DNA of 56,331 nucleotides from Phallus indusiatus. Its lineage: Eukaryota > Basidiomycota > Agaricomycetes > Phallales > Phallaceae. A model generated the notes under the pieces. That model saw only the letters and a list, made by a program, of their open reading frames with translations, searched no databases and had not been told where the DNA came from. Where the stretch lies: assembly GCA_027605045.1 (NCBI GenBank), contig JAQFWX010000193.1:1-56331 (forward strand). The letters run 5' to 3'. Shown here one piece after another: positions 34,795-46,800 of the stretch. Each line of letters starts with the position of its first letter. The stretch's first letter is position 1. The translations under genes and the position numbers were made by a program.

Positions 34795-35374
34795 ATGGCT
34801 TTCAGATTTCACCGTGGTTTGCCAAACATTTCCATTTTGCATGTCTATTTTTTATTGCTTTGATTCCCACTGACTTTATAAGTAGCCATTCGCCTGCTTC
34901 TCCGCCCTCTCTTCAAGCACTCAAGCTCCTACAAGCAGCAAAGACTGGACCTTATCCTCCGTCTTCCAACAAATCACTTGAGTTCGATCTTGAAGTTGTT
35001 GAGGATACACCAACAGCAGACCAACTCTCCACTATATTAAACTATACCAAACAATCTTTTGGATCATTGCTTTCTGCTCATCCTTCCAGCTCGAGCCCTT
35101 TGTCCGAACGACCAAGTACGATTAGAGCACTGCATGACGTCTTTCGCAAGTATCCCAAAGCAATGAAATGGCCTGTGGTTGTAAATTGTGAGGATCTGGC
35201 CTCTTGTTAATCAATCTATCAGCTTACTTTACTCCAATGACAGGGGATGATGGACAGGTAGCAGTTGGGGATGTAGAGGGTGTCAAGGGCATCTTAGAAA
35301 GCTTACGTCGCAAAAGAGACGGTGAAGAACCGGGCGAACCAGAAATCCAGAACCCAAAAGGATGGTTTAGTTGA
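34795..35374 (+). CDS. FMP46: Fmp46-like thioredoxin-fold protein (DUF1687)
   Basis: Putative mitochondrial redox protein of the Fmp46/DUF1687 family. An N-terminal exon beginning at the ATG at 34795 reads GLPNISILH, the family start. The main exon (to 35187) has SPASPPSLQALKLLQAA, FDLEVVEDTPTADQLSTIL and KYPKAMKWPVVVN. After a 56 nt intron (35188-35243, GTGAGG donor), the last exon gives WDDGQVAVGDVEGVKGIL and the stop TGA at 35372. The second junction is exact. The first is not: the only donor after ISILH (GTCTAT at 34843) and the TAG acceptor at 34885 leave the two exons one base out of phase. An extra base in the assembly, or an unrecognised splice arrangement, would explain this. Otherwise the protein is of normal size, about 165 residues. 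Confidence 0.75.
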
Positions 35375-36373
35375 GAGATGAGAGATAATGTGTGTAATGG
35401 TTTCACTGTACTTATAAATGGACAATAGGATTGAGCTTGTGTACAAATCAGATGCCGGTATACTCAGATCGACTAAATCCACACTCTGCGTAGAGACCGC
35501 TCATGGAACATCAGCTCTTCGATTTACTTTCATATTTCCGTCGAATATGGTTCCAAATCAATGTAATTTTTTTGACAGATACGGAATTTTGAAACCTTGT
35601 AAAGGCGTGTATAACCCGTGCTTATTGTCCTTCAGGTTTCCCTAAGTCGGACCGTGGACCTTACAGAAACACAATGTGTATTATTACAAATACAGAGCGG
35701 TGTTTGTCTTGTAACTAGGACTTAATCCCATAAGTGTCGAAGTTGCGAGAGGTGTGATAATATGGGCCAGGCTGCCTGGGAATTCTTCTCATCGGGCGCA
35801 GGTATACCAATAATCCAGGAAGCGTACATATGTCTTTCTCGTAGGTTGAAAGAGGTAGAATGGAAGAACACTTTGCGTTTGTTTTCCAGATTCGCTATGG
35901 GCAAGCTAAAGCTTGAAACGAATATTCATTATATTGTTACATACGCTACAGTGTACTCCACTCATTACATTTAGATGTGCCCCATAACCAGCAAATAGCA
36001 ATTAGAAACATAGAAAAAGCGACGAAAGTTAGACGATCATATATATAGATATATGCATGCACAGGAGGAACGATAGAGAGCTGTATTAATCTTCACACAT
36101 GCAACTGAATGTCACTATGGCCCTGTCTTAGGAAGTCAACACAGCGACGTTTTTCGCAGCTGTGGCGTAGTTAAGATGGAATGTAGTGACTCAATGTTTT
36201 CCAAACGGACAGTTACTATACACTCATGTTGTGAATAACAATGTTCCGTTTGTCCAGAAGCATACGAGTTGATTAAATTGCTGGTCATCGTGAGGATCAG
36301 CTCATGCATGTGGAATCGAAGAGTTTGCCAAACGTACTGTTTATTCAATGATGCGTATGCATGCGGAGCTTGT
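35375..36373. other. Intergenic, no supported gene
   Basis: Convergent spacer between the Fmp46-like gene and DUF6533 copy B; it probably holds both 3' ends. No coding signal. Confidence 0.5.
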
Positions 36374-38297
36374 CTACATAGGTCTCAGCAAAAAGGTGTT
36401 GTTTCCGTGATCCCCAAAAACGATATGCCCATCGGTCTGTCCAAAGTCGGTTGGATGGTTTCGCGTGGACAGCTCGTAAAAATTCAAAAGAAAGCGACAG
36501 CCCTGAAAAGACAGATAGATACATGAGGAAACAGGAGAATTCAAATCATTAGCACTTACGCAGAAGGAATAGGCCACAATACCCATCCTACAAGTGCGTA
36601 ACGTAATCAGTGTAATGGACGAACTATGTTGTGAATAAGAACATACGGAACCGCCATCGAATCCAGAACATTATGAATGCGAATCAGGAGAACAGTATTG
36701 ATGATGGTAATGGCTGAAAAAAATCAAGACCCAAAACTGAGATCATCGGCGTAGGCATGCTTCATGTCGAAGGTACTCACCAGTATTTCTATAAAGAGGT
36801 ACAAAGTCATGTAATGTTCTTTAGAGTCGGATGGAGTCACTTACACCATAAAAAAGATCACGCCCTGTCGAAATATAGCCAAAAGCAGAGGATGATAGCG
36901 GTTCCATGAAGCAAACTCCCAGAACAATGCGGTTTCCAAAGCGATGTCGTCACGGACCTTATAGGCCGAAAACGCTAAAAGAGTGGCTACAAAACGATCG
37001 TTAAACTTGTTTTCTTCTCTTTCTCAAAGGAATGTCTTTACCTGAAAAGATGAGTGCAGGAACCCTTCATAAATGAGTATAAATTGTCCTATGAATGAAT
37101 TGCAAATGTAGCTTACCAGCCGATAAGAGTGAATGTAAAAGAAGGCGTGGTCACGACGTAGACAAAACACCCAGGCACAGAAATACCAGCTGGGAGCTTA
37201 GATAGGGGAGCTATTTGTGCAGCCCTGACACCAGCATAAATCAAGAGCTGTATGCATGGCATTTGCCAGTGGACCTCAGTAACGGACAAAGATTCGAAAA
37301 GCCATAGTAGAACGAACCACTACTTCATCTAAGCCGCGGTCAATCAAACCAGCCCAAATATTTGTTTTCAAGATGTGACCACGTACTTAGGTACATTCCC
37401 AGTATAAAGCCCATTACTGTTCGCAGATTCAGAAACGAGTTAAGTAAATATGTAGAGTCCGAACCTCTCTTGTCGCCACCATATAATGCGTTGATCCTGA
37501 GGATCAGAAGGACGTTGATTATGGCTTCTTCAATCGGCAAGGTAGAGCTAAAAATCAGCGAAATATCAGAATGTGGAAAAAAACGATAATTGTATGGAAC
37601 CAACCTGGTGAACCACATGATATATGCACGGCAACTATGCCCGTTTCAATTGGGTCCAAATTTATGACAAGTAAAATAATTACCTCTATCAGGGTTTGTT
37701 CAAAAGTCAGCGGGATTGTATATGAAAAGCGAGGAAGGAAAACTGACTTCGAGCGACGAATTTATGCTGAGCGACACTAGTATGTTCAAGGGGTAATAAT
37801 AAGGCGTAAATGAAACGAAAGCTCTTCATTTGAGATTGAAGTCTTACTTTTGACTATTACTCTTTGAGACTTTTATTAATGAACCAAAAATAATAATCAA
37901 GCAATAAAAACCTACATGAGACTTGCCAACGCGTAATACCGAGCCATAATGTACAAGATTTTCCTCAAAGAAATTTCTCCCCTGAAACATCGGATAGAAT
38001 AGTAACCGTAATGTTAAAAGAAGAGTTATGATTTTCTTACTTCCAAATGAATCTGACCTGAGGAGGAGAATTATCACAAAACATCATGATTCATGTAAAG
38101 AAACCAACCCACTTCTCGCGGCATTGTCAATAATGTATCGTATACCATGACAGTAAGTAGCGCCACTGGATGAAGTTTACAAGAGTAAATAGCATTGACC
38201 AAATAGGAAAAAAGAAAATACCTGAAACATAATTGAAAAAGCGAACCAGTTTCAAATTTTCAGCGAGGAGGTGCAGTTCAGATGCAGAAAACGACAT
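36374..38297 (-). CDS. DUF6533-type multi-pass membrane protein (copy B)
   Basis: Paralogue of copy C next to it and of copy A at 1.6 kb. The start is the ATG at 38295-38297. Family blocks in order: LLTVMVYDTLLTMPRE; a 17 nt exon at 38041-38057 completing VRFIWK; SLRKILYIMARYYALASL; EEAIINVLLILRINALYG; PGCFVYVVTTPSFTFTLIGW; LLAFSAYKVRDDIAL; HPLLLAIFRQGVIFFMV; ITIINTVLLIRIHNVL; and the C-terminal CRFLLNFYELS followed by a short hydrophilic tail ending LRPM. About 11 exons; those between 37340 and 37920 are the least certain. The predicted topology is six or seven helices. Function of the family is unknown. Codon and splice style match copy C, consistent with a tandem duplication. Confidence 0.72.
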
Positions 38298-39413
38298 CGT
38301 GATTTGGATCCAGGATTCTCCTCAAGGAGAGCAGATTGACCTTGACACAATTGCTCCGCCTTTTCGTTGATTCGCCAATTCTATCCAGGAAAAGCTGTCG
38401 ATAAAAAAATGGATGGAGAGTCCGAACTTGAAGCGGCTTTCGCAAAAACGCTTTTCGTAGCTCGGAGAACCCGGAGACTATCCTGGCAGCCTAATCTACC
38501 CACACCCGCCCGCTTCTGGTCGCTGGGATAGTATATGAGAAAACTAGCGTTGTTTCGAAAGAATGAGAAAATTTCACCTCAATACCTGTATGGAAAGCTT
38601 CAAATTGCAGAAGGAAGGGATAGCACGTACGCGTCTACCAACGCGGTGTTCTCTGGCCGAAAAATACCAAGCTAACGAAGCTTAAATATAGACCCACAGA
38701 TCAATTTAATATATAAAAGAAAATAGATTAAAGTAGCGACTGACCTCATGATTCGGACTCCAATAGACTCCGATACACGGATAAATTTTGCATGAGAGGA
38801 TGGAGACAGAGGAGACAGCATGTATATGTAAGTTGTGCTTTGTTCAGCTGTCGCAAAAATTCGATACCGCGGAAACCGGAGTGAATCCGAGAATGACGAA
38901 CAGATCATGATCGATCCTCAGATTTGCAACCTGGCACTCTCGCTTAAAAGGATTTTAACCATATTTAGATAAATAGAGGACAGAGCTGAGAGCCATCAAC
39001 ACTCTTTCGTCCGATCTCTTTAGCGGGCCTGGAGAAGGCGTAAACGCACAAAACGTCGGTCTGAGCTTATGTACAGCGTGAAATGCTCAACTTCCGAAAG
39101 TGTTGTAACTACCTCTCCATCATTCGTGAATCGTAATGGCATTATGTACGGTTGAGCAGGCCCAGGGCTCAGGAGGACTCAGGCTCCGAATTATGCCGAT
39201 ATAATTTGGCCCTTTGTATGAGAAATGCGACCGTTCACTGCGCTCCGGAGATCAACTCATAATTCAGGGTGAGGTGATTCTTCAGGGTGCCCTTTATCAG
39301 TCTTTTAATTTCATTTGTGTACTAAGCGCACCATCACGTCCGCGTCACACCTTGTAAAACGGCCGAACTTGGAGCGACTGGGGTCGTGGGACTCTTGCAG
39401 GCAGCCACGACTA
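38298..39413. other. Spacer between tandem DUF6533 copies
   Basis: About 1.1 kb containing the presumed promoter of copy B and the 3' flank of copy C. No coding signal. Confidence 0.5.
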
Positions 39414-41343
39414 CTATGTATGCAGAAAGAAGTTTGTGATGTAGCCGCGATCAATTTTTTTTTCATCATATAACCACCCAAGCATATATGTACTACTAAA
39501 GTAAATAGGGTATAGACCAATGAGTATAGACCAAATTATTAATTTATGCTGAAGCTCGAATGACTTATTGTTGGTTAACTCGTAAAAATTTAAAAGAAAG
39601 CGACATCCCTTGAATCTCGGAATCAGCCAATGAGAATATTAGGAGTGGGAACAAAACATACGCAGAATGAATAAGCAGCGATGCTAAGTCTACAAATTGT
39701 CAATGTGACACATGCATAGGTGCCAATGGACGCAATGCACGGTACAGCTACAGTATTGATGACGATATGAATTCGGAGTATGAGAGCAGCATTAAGCAGT
39801 GTAATAACTAGTAGGAGAGATCAATGAGAGATCAATTTGAAGTATCAGATGTTCATTTGCAGACTACTGACTGGTATTTCTGGACAATAAGGTGTGAATT
39901 GCGTCAAAAGGCAAAGTGAACCAGTTACTTACACTATGTAGAAAAGTATGCCTTCTCGGAAGATACTCAAAAGTAAAGGGTGAAGTTTTCGACAGGAATT
40001 AAATTTCCAAACTCTCTGCCTCGTTGTCAAAGCTATATCGTCGCGAACTTTATATGCCGAGAATTCCAAAAGAACAGCTTCGAGGGGGGAAAAATCGGGT
40101 TTTATTTTCATTATAAAAAACACGCAGACACTCGTACCTGACAAGACAAGCGCGGGAATCCTATACAAACAATCTACTTTTGCCAATTCAAATAAGTTGT
40201 ATTGCGACGTATCAAGCTGCTAGAGTGATCGTGAGAGAATGCTCGATCTTGATATATGCAAGACACCCTGGGACAGAAATATCGGCGGGCAGGGGTGAAA
40301 GTGGTAAATCTTTTCCGGCCATCACACCAGCATAGACGAAAAGCTGAGTATGCACATTGCACAATGATTAAAAATATGAAGTAAAGTACTTACCGCCACT
40401 TCAACTAGTGAAAGTCAAGTAAACTGAAAAGCCTTGAGACTGATACGACTGGCACTTACTAAGATAGATCGTCAATATGAAAAAGAGAACTGGTGATAGA
40501 GTGAACCGAAGTGTAGGAAATATGAAAAGAAAGAATCGGCCGGACCTTTTTTATTATGACCATATAAGGCATTAATCCGTAATATCAAAAGCAAATTGAT
40601 CAAAGCCTCTTCTATCGATAAACAAGAGCTGGGGGCATCAATCACGACAAGAACCCAGTATTGGATCAGGTATAATCACACCTAGTGAACCAATTGAGGC
40701 AGATGCGGCAGCGTCTACTCAGCTAGATTTTGATTTGAGCGGAGCAAGATGTTTACCTCTGTCAATAAATAGTGCGGTATTTAGGACAATCAAAACACGT
40801 AAAAGCAAAAATGACTAACCTTGATCGGGATATTTCGGCTAATAGTAACTATAATAAATGAATCCGTCATTCAGCGGCATTCATTAAAAAATTGGATCAC
40901 TTTTGGCTATAACCCTGTAATGTCATTATCAACAGAGAACAAGTGCTCGAAGTCCAAAAACTTACCCGACGCTTGCCAACGCGTAATATCGAGAAATGAG
41001 ATACAAAATTTTTCGCAACGAAATCTTCCCTCTATGACGCCGCAGTCAACTAAATTGCCAATGAAGTAAACTAGATCGAGGGAGAAAACCAACCTCCAAA
41101 TAAATCTAATCTGCGACGCGCACGTTGTCAGCAAACATAATAGCACTATGGAACTGACCCACTTCTCGAGGCATTGTCAGGATTATGTCGTAAACCATGA
41201 CAGTGAATATCGCCGCTATAAAGTATTCAATACTCATAGTACGAAACATAAAAACCGAAAACGCTTGTACCTGATACATAACTGACAGCCTGCACAATCC
41301 CCAAACTTGATGACAGAGATTCCAGCTCATGAGCAGAGCGCAT
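39414..41343 (-). CDS. DUF6533-type multi-pass membrane protein (copy C)
   Basis: Tandem paralogue of copy B. The start chosen is the ATG at 41341-41343, which puts LESLSSSLGIVQAVSYVS in phase with the next exon; a later ATG at about 41330 is in the wrong frame. Blocks: IFTVMVYDIILTMPRE; a 17 nt exon at 41094-41110 giving IRFIWR; SIEEALINLLLILRINALYG; FSAYKVRDDIAL; HPLLLSIFREGILFYIV; and CRFLLNFYELT. The C-terminal frame stays open to a TAG at 39414 and yields a tail about 40 residues beyond the CRFLLNFYEL motif. That tail contains a short hydrophobic stretch and differs from the tail of copy B. Nucleotide identity to copy B is visible in several places, for example ACTTGCCAACGCGTAATA in both. 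Some middle exons are not delimited. Confidence 0.7.
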
Positions 41344-42263
41344 CAATAGCTTTCAAAGATCAAAAGAAGTATTTCTGTAGTTGTTTGTGAAACCGGTATC
41401 CCAGCGAAAGTCATTTACTAGATGTAAGTCTTCTCTTCAGCTCGAAGATCAGGCCGGGGGTATATCCAAAATATAGCTAATTTTTGACGAGCCCGCGAGT
41501 CTGCTCCGAACTGCTCCGAACTGTCCAAATTAAAATAAAAAGAAATCTTTGATAAAGGAGGGAAGATATTCATAGCAGTTGTATGTATAGGAATTCGCGA
41601 CGAAAGGTGAGTGTATCCGGGTCTTGGCGGATTGACTATCGCCGTACGTGCGCCTGCCTGCCAGATTCTAATTATTCAAGGAGTAGACCAATAGGTCGTT
41701 ATTCCAAAAGAAAAATAAAACTTACCCCACAGTCCCTCGCGGTCAAGTTCAAGAATATCAGGCTTGTGACGAATTAACTCAGTGACACGGCCTGTCCTGA
41801 CCGAGCATCATTCTCGGTACATTTCTATTACCAACGCCCATCATCGCCTACTATCGGTTCACGAAAAAAACATGAGGTGGATGTCGTTAAAGTAAGTACA
41901 TATCAGCTTGTCATCAATTTTTCAAGCTACTTCAAACTGACTATTAGCAAATCTTATATACGATTGATGCATCCTTGCGAACGATGTGAAGATTTATTAC
42001 GCTCAATCAGGCAGATGAGAGTTATGAATCCTCGTTGTTCAAAGTTTGAGAAGAAAAAATAACATACAAAGAAAGTTTTTTCTTATTTTTGTGATCTTAA
42101 TAAAAGAAGAATATCAAGCCGGAATGAGTCATGGAACGGGTCAAAATCAAAGAAAGATGGATTCGAGATTGTTGTACATGTGAGTCGAAGCAGTGTGGGT
42201 AATTCGACTCTGAACCAGAAGATTCAAGAAAGGTAAAGGACACTATCAACTTTATCGTTTGGT
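41344..42263. other. Intergenic, no supported gene
   Basis: Lies upstream of DUF6533 copy C and downstream of the cocaprin-like gene. Short frames only. Confidence 0.5.
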
Positions 42264-42765
42264 TTATTGCTTCGTTAAGATCCAATTCTGCTTCTCATTA
42301 TTGGTGTTTGCCCCTAGTGTCACTGGAGTACCAGACGCAGCAGTTTTAAGTTCCCAGAAGCTTGCGTTGTCACCAGTGGCAATCCTGTAATCATCTCAGA
42401 TATATTCTACGGAGGAACAAAAAAACGTACGTTACTCCAAAATCGTTGGCCCTAATAATATAGACATAGTTACCGGGTGGTAAGACTGTCATTCCGTCGG
42501 GTCCTATCCCAACCTGAGCATAGGGATTGTTCTTAGGAGAGACGGATTGAGTAGTTCCATTGTAATCTCTAATAATCCACTGCAATCCAAAGAGTGTAGT
42601 TTTTCAGCGAGGAATGAATGAATTAAATACCTTCTGAGTATCGCCATCGGTGTACGGGGTAGCAACCAATTTTCCTTGGTCACCGAGAGTAATTGCGAGC
42701 TTGTCCCCAGATCCAGAGAGGACCCTGTTGACAATCGCGTAGGTTCCGGCTGTGGGTTTAGACAT
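42264..42765 (-). CDS. Cocaprin/ricin-B-like beta-trefoil small protein
   Basis: Exons 42631-42765, 42431-42579 and 42264-42384 join in phase to 134 residues; the introns are 51 and 46 nt. The product has no signal peptide or membrane segment and is rich in G, T and N. It carries three spaced aromatic motifs typical of a beta-trefoil: TQKWIIRDY, PGNYVYIIR and the terminal QNWIL. Size and pattern match the small basidiomycete beta-trefoil proteins that include the cocaprins of Coprinopsis, which inhibit aspartic and cysteine proteases, and ricin-B-like lectins. Whether this member inhibits proteases or binds sugar cannot be decided from sequence. Such proteins usually act in defence against fungivores or in fruiting bodies. 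Confidence 0.75.
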
Positions 42766-43802
42766 GTTATGAAGGCTATCCAAGTTCTGCAGATGTGCTG
42801 AGGTGGATATCCAAGTTATTCTTTCATTTTATAGACATTTTAGAGACACCTGACGAGATGGTATTCCCTGATTCCCTGTCATTCCATGACATGAATTGCT
42901 AGAGAAGATGCTGCTTTATTATAATGGCCTTCTCAATCTGTCAAAATCTGGTTATGACCAGACAGTGGAGTTCGATAGAACCAGTCGAGGTGTATCCCGT
43001 GGCAAGATCGCATACTATTTTGTATCAGTCATCTTTTCGTGTTATAAGCGAGTATACAGTGTTATGACATTTGCATACTTCGAATGTGCCCCAGATGCGC
43101 ATACACCCATCCTTCTTAATTTCCAGACAAACTACTGGGCTTCTAAATAGCCCATTCTTTGAGAAGGCAGCTATAATTGGCTTTAAAAAGTTCATTAACG
43201 GTGGCACAAATGCCAAGTATTTCACACCAATCGCCTTTTCATATTATGAGTAAATTCGGACGCAAGGCCAGGGTTTGACATTAACATTGTTTCAATGTGC
43301 TATTTATTCTTGTTTGTTTGTACCAGCTTTGGCCTTAGTTCAAGTGGCAACATCTTGCTCAAAAAGTTCAATGTTAATACATAGAACAATCTGTGCAACT
43401 CGTTCCCGCCCAGTATTAAGCTTTCATGAGAGTGATATAAGCTTGGGCTATTCATTTATAACTTGTTCTTCAGCTTCCGACGTTTCCGCCTTCTCGTCGA
43501 AATTGTGAAAAATTATCGTCCAGGGGCCAGGCTTGCCGAGCTTGCATGCGTTAGTTCTAGTACAAGTTCCGCGGAGTATGTTCACTTCGTTTAATAAATA
43601 CAACATAGATATTGAACACTGTCTTACCGGCCGAGGGCTTCGTTTATCACCTTAAAAATTCGATATACTAGTAGCGATATTTGGCACTCCACTATCCGTA
43701 GAAAACGCATAGATCTCGTCATTAGAACTGAGTTGTAACATATGTGCGTTGTTATATGATGATACAAAAGGGAATAATTTATGAAGAAAACCCAGAGACT
43801 GA
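42766..43802. other. Intergenic, no supported gene
   Basis: Spacer between the cocaprin-like gene and the 3' end of RPC2. Short frames at 42896-43508 have no domain features. Confidence 0.5.
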
Positions 43803-46800
43803 TTACTGAGCATCATCCAAAATCAAACGTGGTACTACGTTCATAGCCATTAACTGAAGAGAAAATCAATCGTAAATTGTAAAATGGAAAAGTTTCATCA
43901 CGTACTTCTTGGAATAATAGCTTGGCAGCATAGGGTATTGTCAAACGGGCCATCTGTTTGCTGCTTTTGCAATACGGACACCAGCCGTTGTACCCCATTA
44001 ATCCACACTTCTGACAAGCATCGACATCGAACTTGTCAGAGGAAATCATAAGCCGTTCGAGGAGAAGTTGCGTGGCACCATATCCTATGAGACAATCACG
44101 TTCCATTTCTCCTAGCCGCAGACCACCTTCGCGAGAACGACCTTCTGTTGGTTGACGGGTTAATGTGGCTCGAGGGCCACGAGCACGGGCATGCATCTTA
44201 TCGACAACCATATGTTCTAACAGAAGTGATGAGCATTAAAGCAGAACCCCAGAAACAGACATTCACTTAGTCGCTAGACACAAAAGAATTAGCTGTTCGC
44301 CCAATTCGAGTAGATCGAGATCCTTACCTGATAGTAAATTGGTCCAAAGTAAGTATAAGCTTCCATGCATTCGCCCGTAATGCCGCTCGTCAGCAAATCT
44401 TTTCCAGAATAACTGAATCCATGCTCAATCAGAATGCGCGACATATCTTCAACCTGGATATAGAATGTATTCAACAAAAGGACAGGTCCAATTCAAGTCC
44501 ACGAGCACCTTGGATCCGCCAAAAGCTGTACCATATTGTAGCTTGCCGCTTAAGACACCCGCTTTGCCTGCTAACAACTCGATCATCTTTCCTACCGTCA
44601 TACGAGAAGGAAAACCATGAGGATTCATAACTGTATCTGCTCGTTGTCAATATCATGCAGTTCTACGAGGCGGATGATAACCTACCAGGACAAACCCCCT
44701 GCTCGCTAAACGGCATATCTTCTTGAGGGACAATCAAACCACAAACACCTTTTTGACCATGTCTGGAAGAAAACTTATCTCCTAGTTCTGGTCGTCTAGT
44801 TTGCCTGACAAGGACTTTGACGAGCGTTTGGTCGTTCTCGGTGTCAGTTAGCATGACTTTATCAACGTATCCGGGTATAGGATATTTGTACGTCATTGGA
44901 GTGTTTCGATATGTGGTGCTCGCTCCAGGTTGCCCCGTAAAGGAATTATCATTAGCATTCGAGGGTGTCTGTTTGTTGATGTATACATCTCCCGGATTGA
45001 GACGCTCGCCAGCCCCGGCTAACCCATCGGCCTCTAGTGAAGAATACTTCGACGGTACTTCACCATTCTCATCTACTGGAGCATCCGCTAATCGATCAAA
45101 ACTAAGAAAGATGTTAGTCGAAGATCAGGATAATAATGATTCCAAGTTAACTGACGTTCCATTAGGGTACTTCCTAATCAAGGCTGTATTCTTTCTGAAT
45201 ACTTGACATCGTCCATACCCTCGATCTAGGCTAGCTTTGTTCAAAATCAAAGCATCTTCTATATCGTATCCCGAGAAACTCATAACTGCGACCGTGGCGT
45301 TCTGACCCGCGGGTAGTCGATCATATCCTATTAGCTCGATAGTTTTGGTTTTCACCATAGGCTGTTGAGGATATACCAGAAGGTATAATAATGTATCAAT
45401 CCGATTGAGTTGATTATACGCGATAGCTCCAATAGCTTGTTTACCCATTGCACATTGATATGTGTTTCGTGGAGATTGGTTGTGATGAGGATATGGGATC
45501 AAACCGGCGACGGCGCCAAGTATCGTAAACGGTTCAATTTCAAGATGGGTAGTGGCAAGTTCGATGCTTGATTCGTAGAGAGCGATATACGAATCATTCT
45601 CCTCGTTGACGTCAAGGTATTCCACTAAGCCTCGACGCAAAAAATCATCGAATGTCATGTGACCCTTCGTGAGAAGCTGTTGGGCCAAGTCAGGGAGTGA
45701 ATGATATATTAGAGTGAAAACCTGGTCACCTCAATATGTTCTGTCCTAACCCGAGGCTGTCCACGTTCTACAATAATCATTGGCCGACAAATCCGACCGC
45801 CATCGCTAGCAATGTGAACGGAGCGGTGGTGGTGGTTGATATAGATGCTGACGAACTCGCTAAACTTGCCAGCGCGCCGGAGTTTTCTGAAGTTATGCAC
45901 GAAACGCGTTGGAGATCGCGTTAGACCAACGATAGTACCATTGACATTAACCACGAAGGTTCCTTGACTGTATATTTCTGTCCCAGTTGCTAGGCAGATG
46001 TCTATCCAGTAGTCAGTACAACCATCAAAGAACCGGTACTTGTGTACGAACCCTCGACACCGAGCATAAAAGCAAGTTTAATGATAGGCTCCTCTTCAAC
46101 ATCAGTGGTAATATGGGTCATCAGCGCCAAGTTCTTTACCAATCCGCATGCTTCTCCTTCGGGTGTATCGCTAGGACAGAGCATGCCCCACTGACTGGGC
46201 TGTAACGCTCGGGGCCCACTAACTTTACGAGTCTTTTCGAACTGACTTGAGATCCGGGTCATCATTCCTAAGGCACTGATATAGCTAAGACGGCTAAGAA
46301 CATGAGTTACACCTGCTCGTTCCATCTTGAACCGCCTGAGCGACCAGTTTCCGGTGGATATGGCACGCACGAAACCGGAGGTGATGTGGTCGCTTTGGAA
46401 CTGCAATGTCTGATATGCATCAAACTCGTTGGTTCGGGAAGGTTTCTTCAAGACTTTATCGATTGAAGACTTGAGCTCAGTGTTGAATCGCTTGAAAAGA
46501 TCCTCGAATAGCAGAGCGAGTAGTTGACCAGCCCTAGCGATAATCAGTGATAGCACAGCAGGATCAAGCGTCAAAACCTACAATTCTAAACGTTTATTTC
46601 CAACGTAATCCCTATCGTCTACGAGCTTTTCATCGTTCATAGCCATCAGCACTCTGCGTGTCATCGTTCCGACGAAAATTGCTTTCGGTCGAAAATCCAT
46701 CTGCTCAACAGGTACGTGCGCAAGGACAATAGTGGCGAGAGCCTCTAGAGCTTCTTCCCATTTGGGACGAGCTTTCCCCTTGACCGGGTATTCCAATACG

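Noticed and set aside
43275..43508. Plus-strand frame with a signal-peptide-like start
   Set aside because: Starts with TTG, not ATG; composition after the hydrophobic part is random and there is no exon partner.
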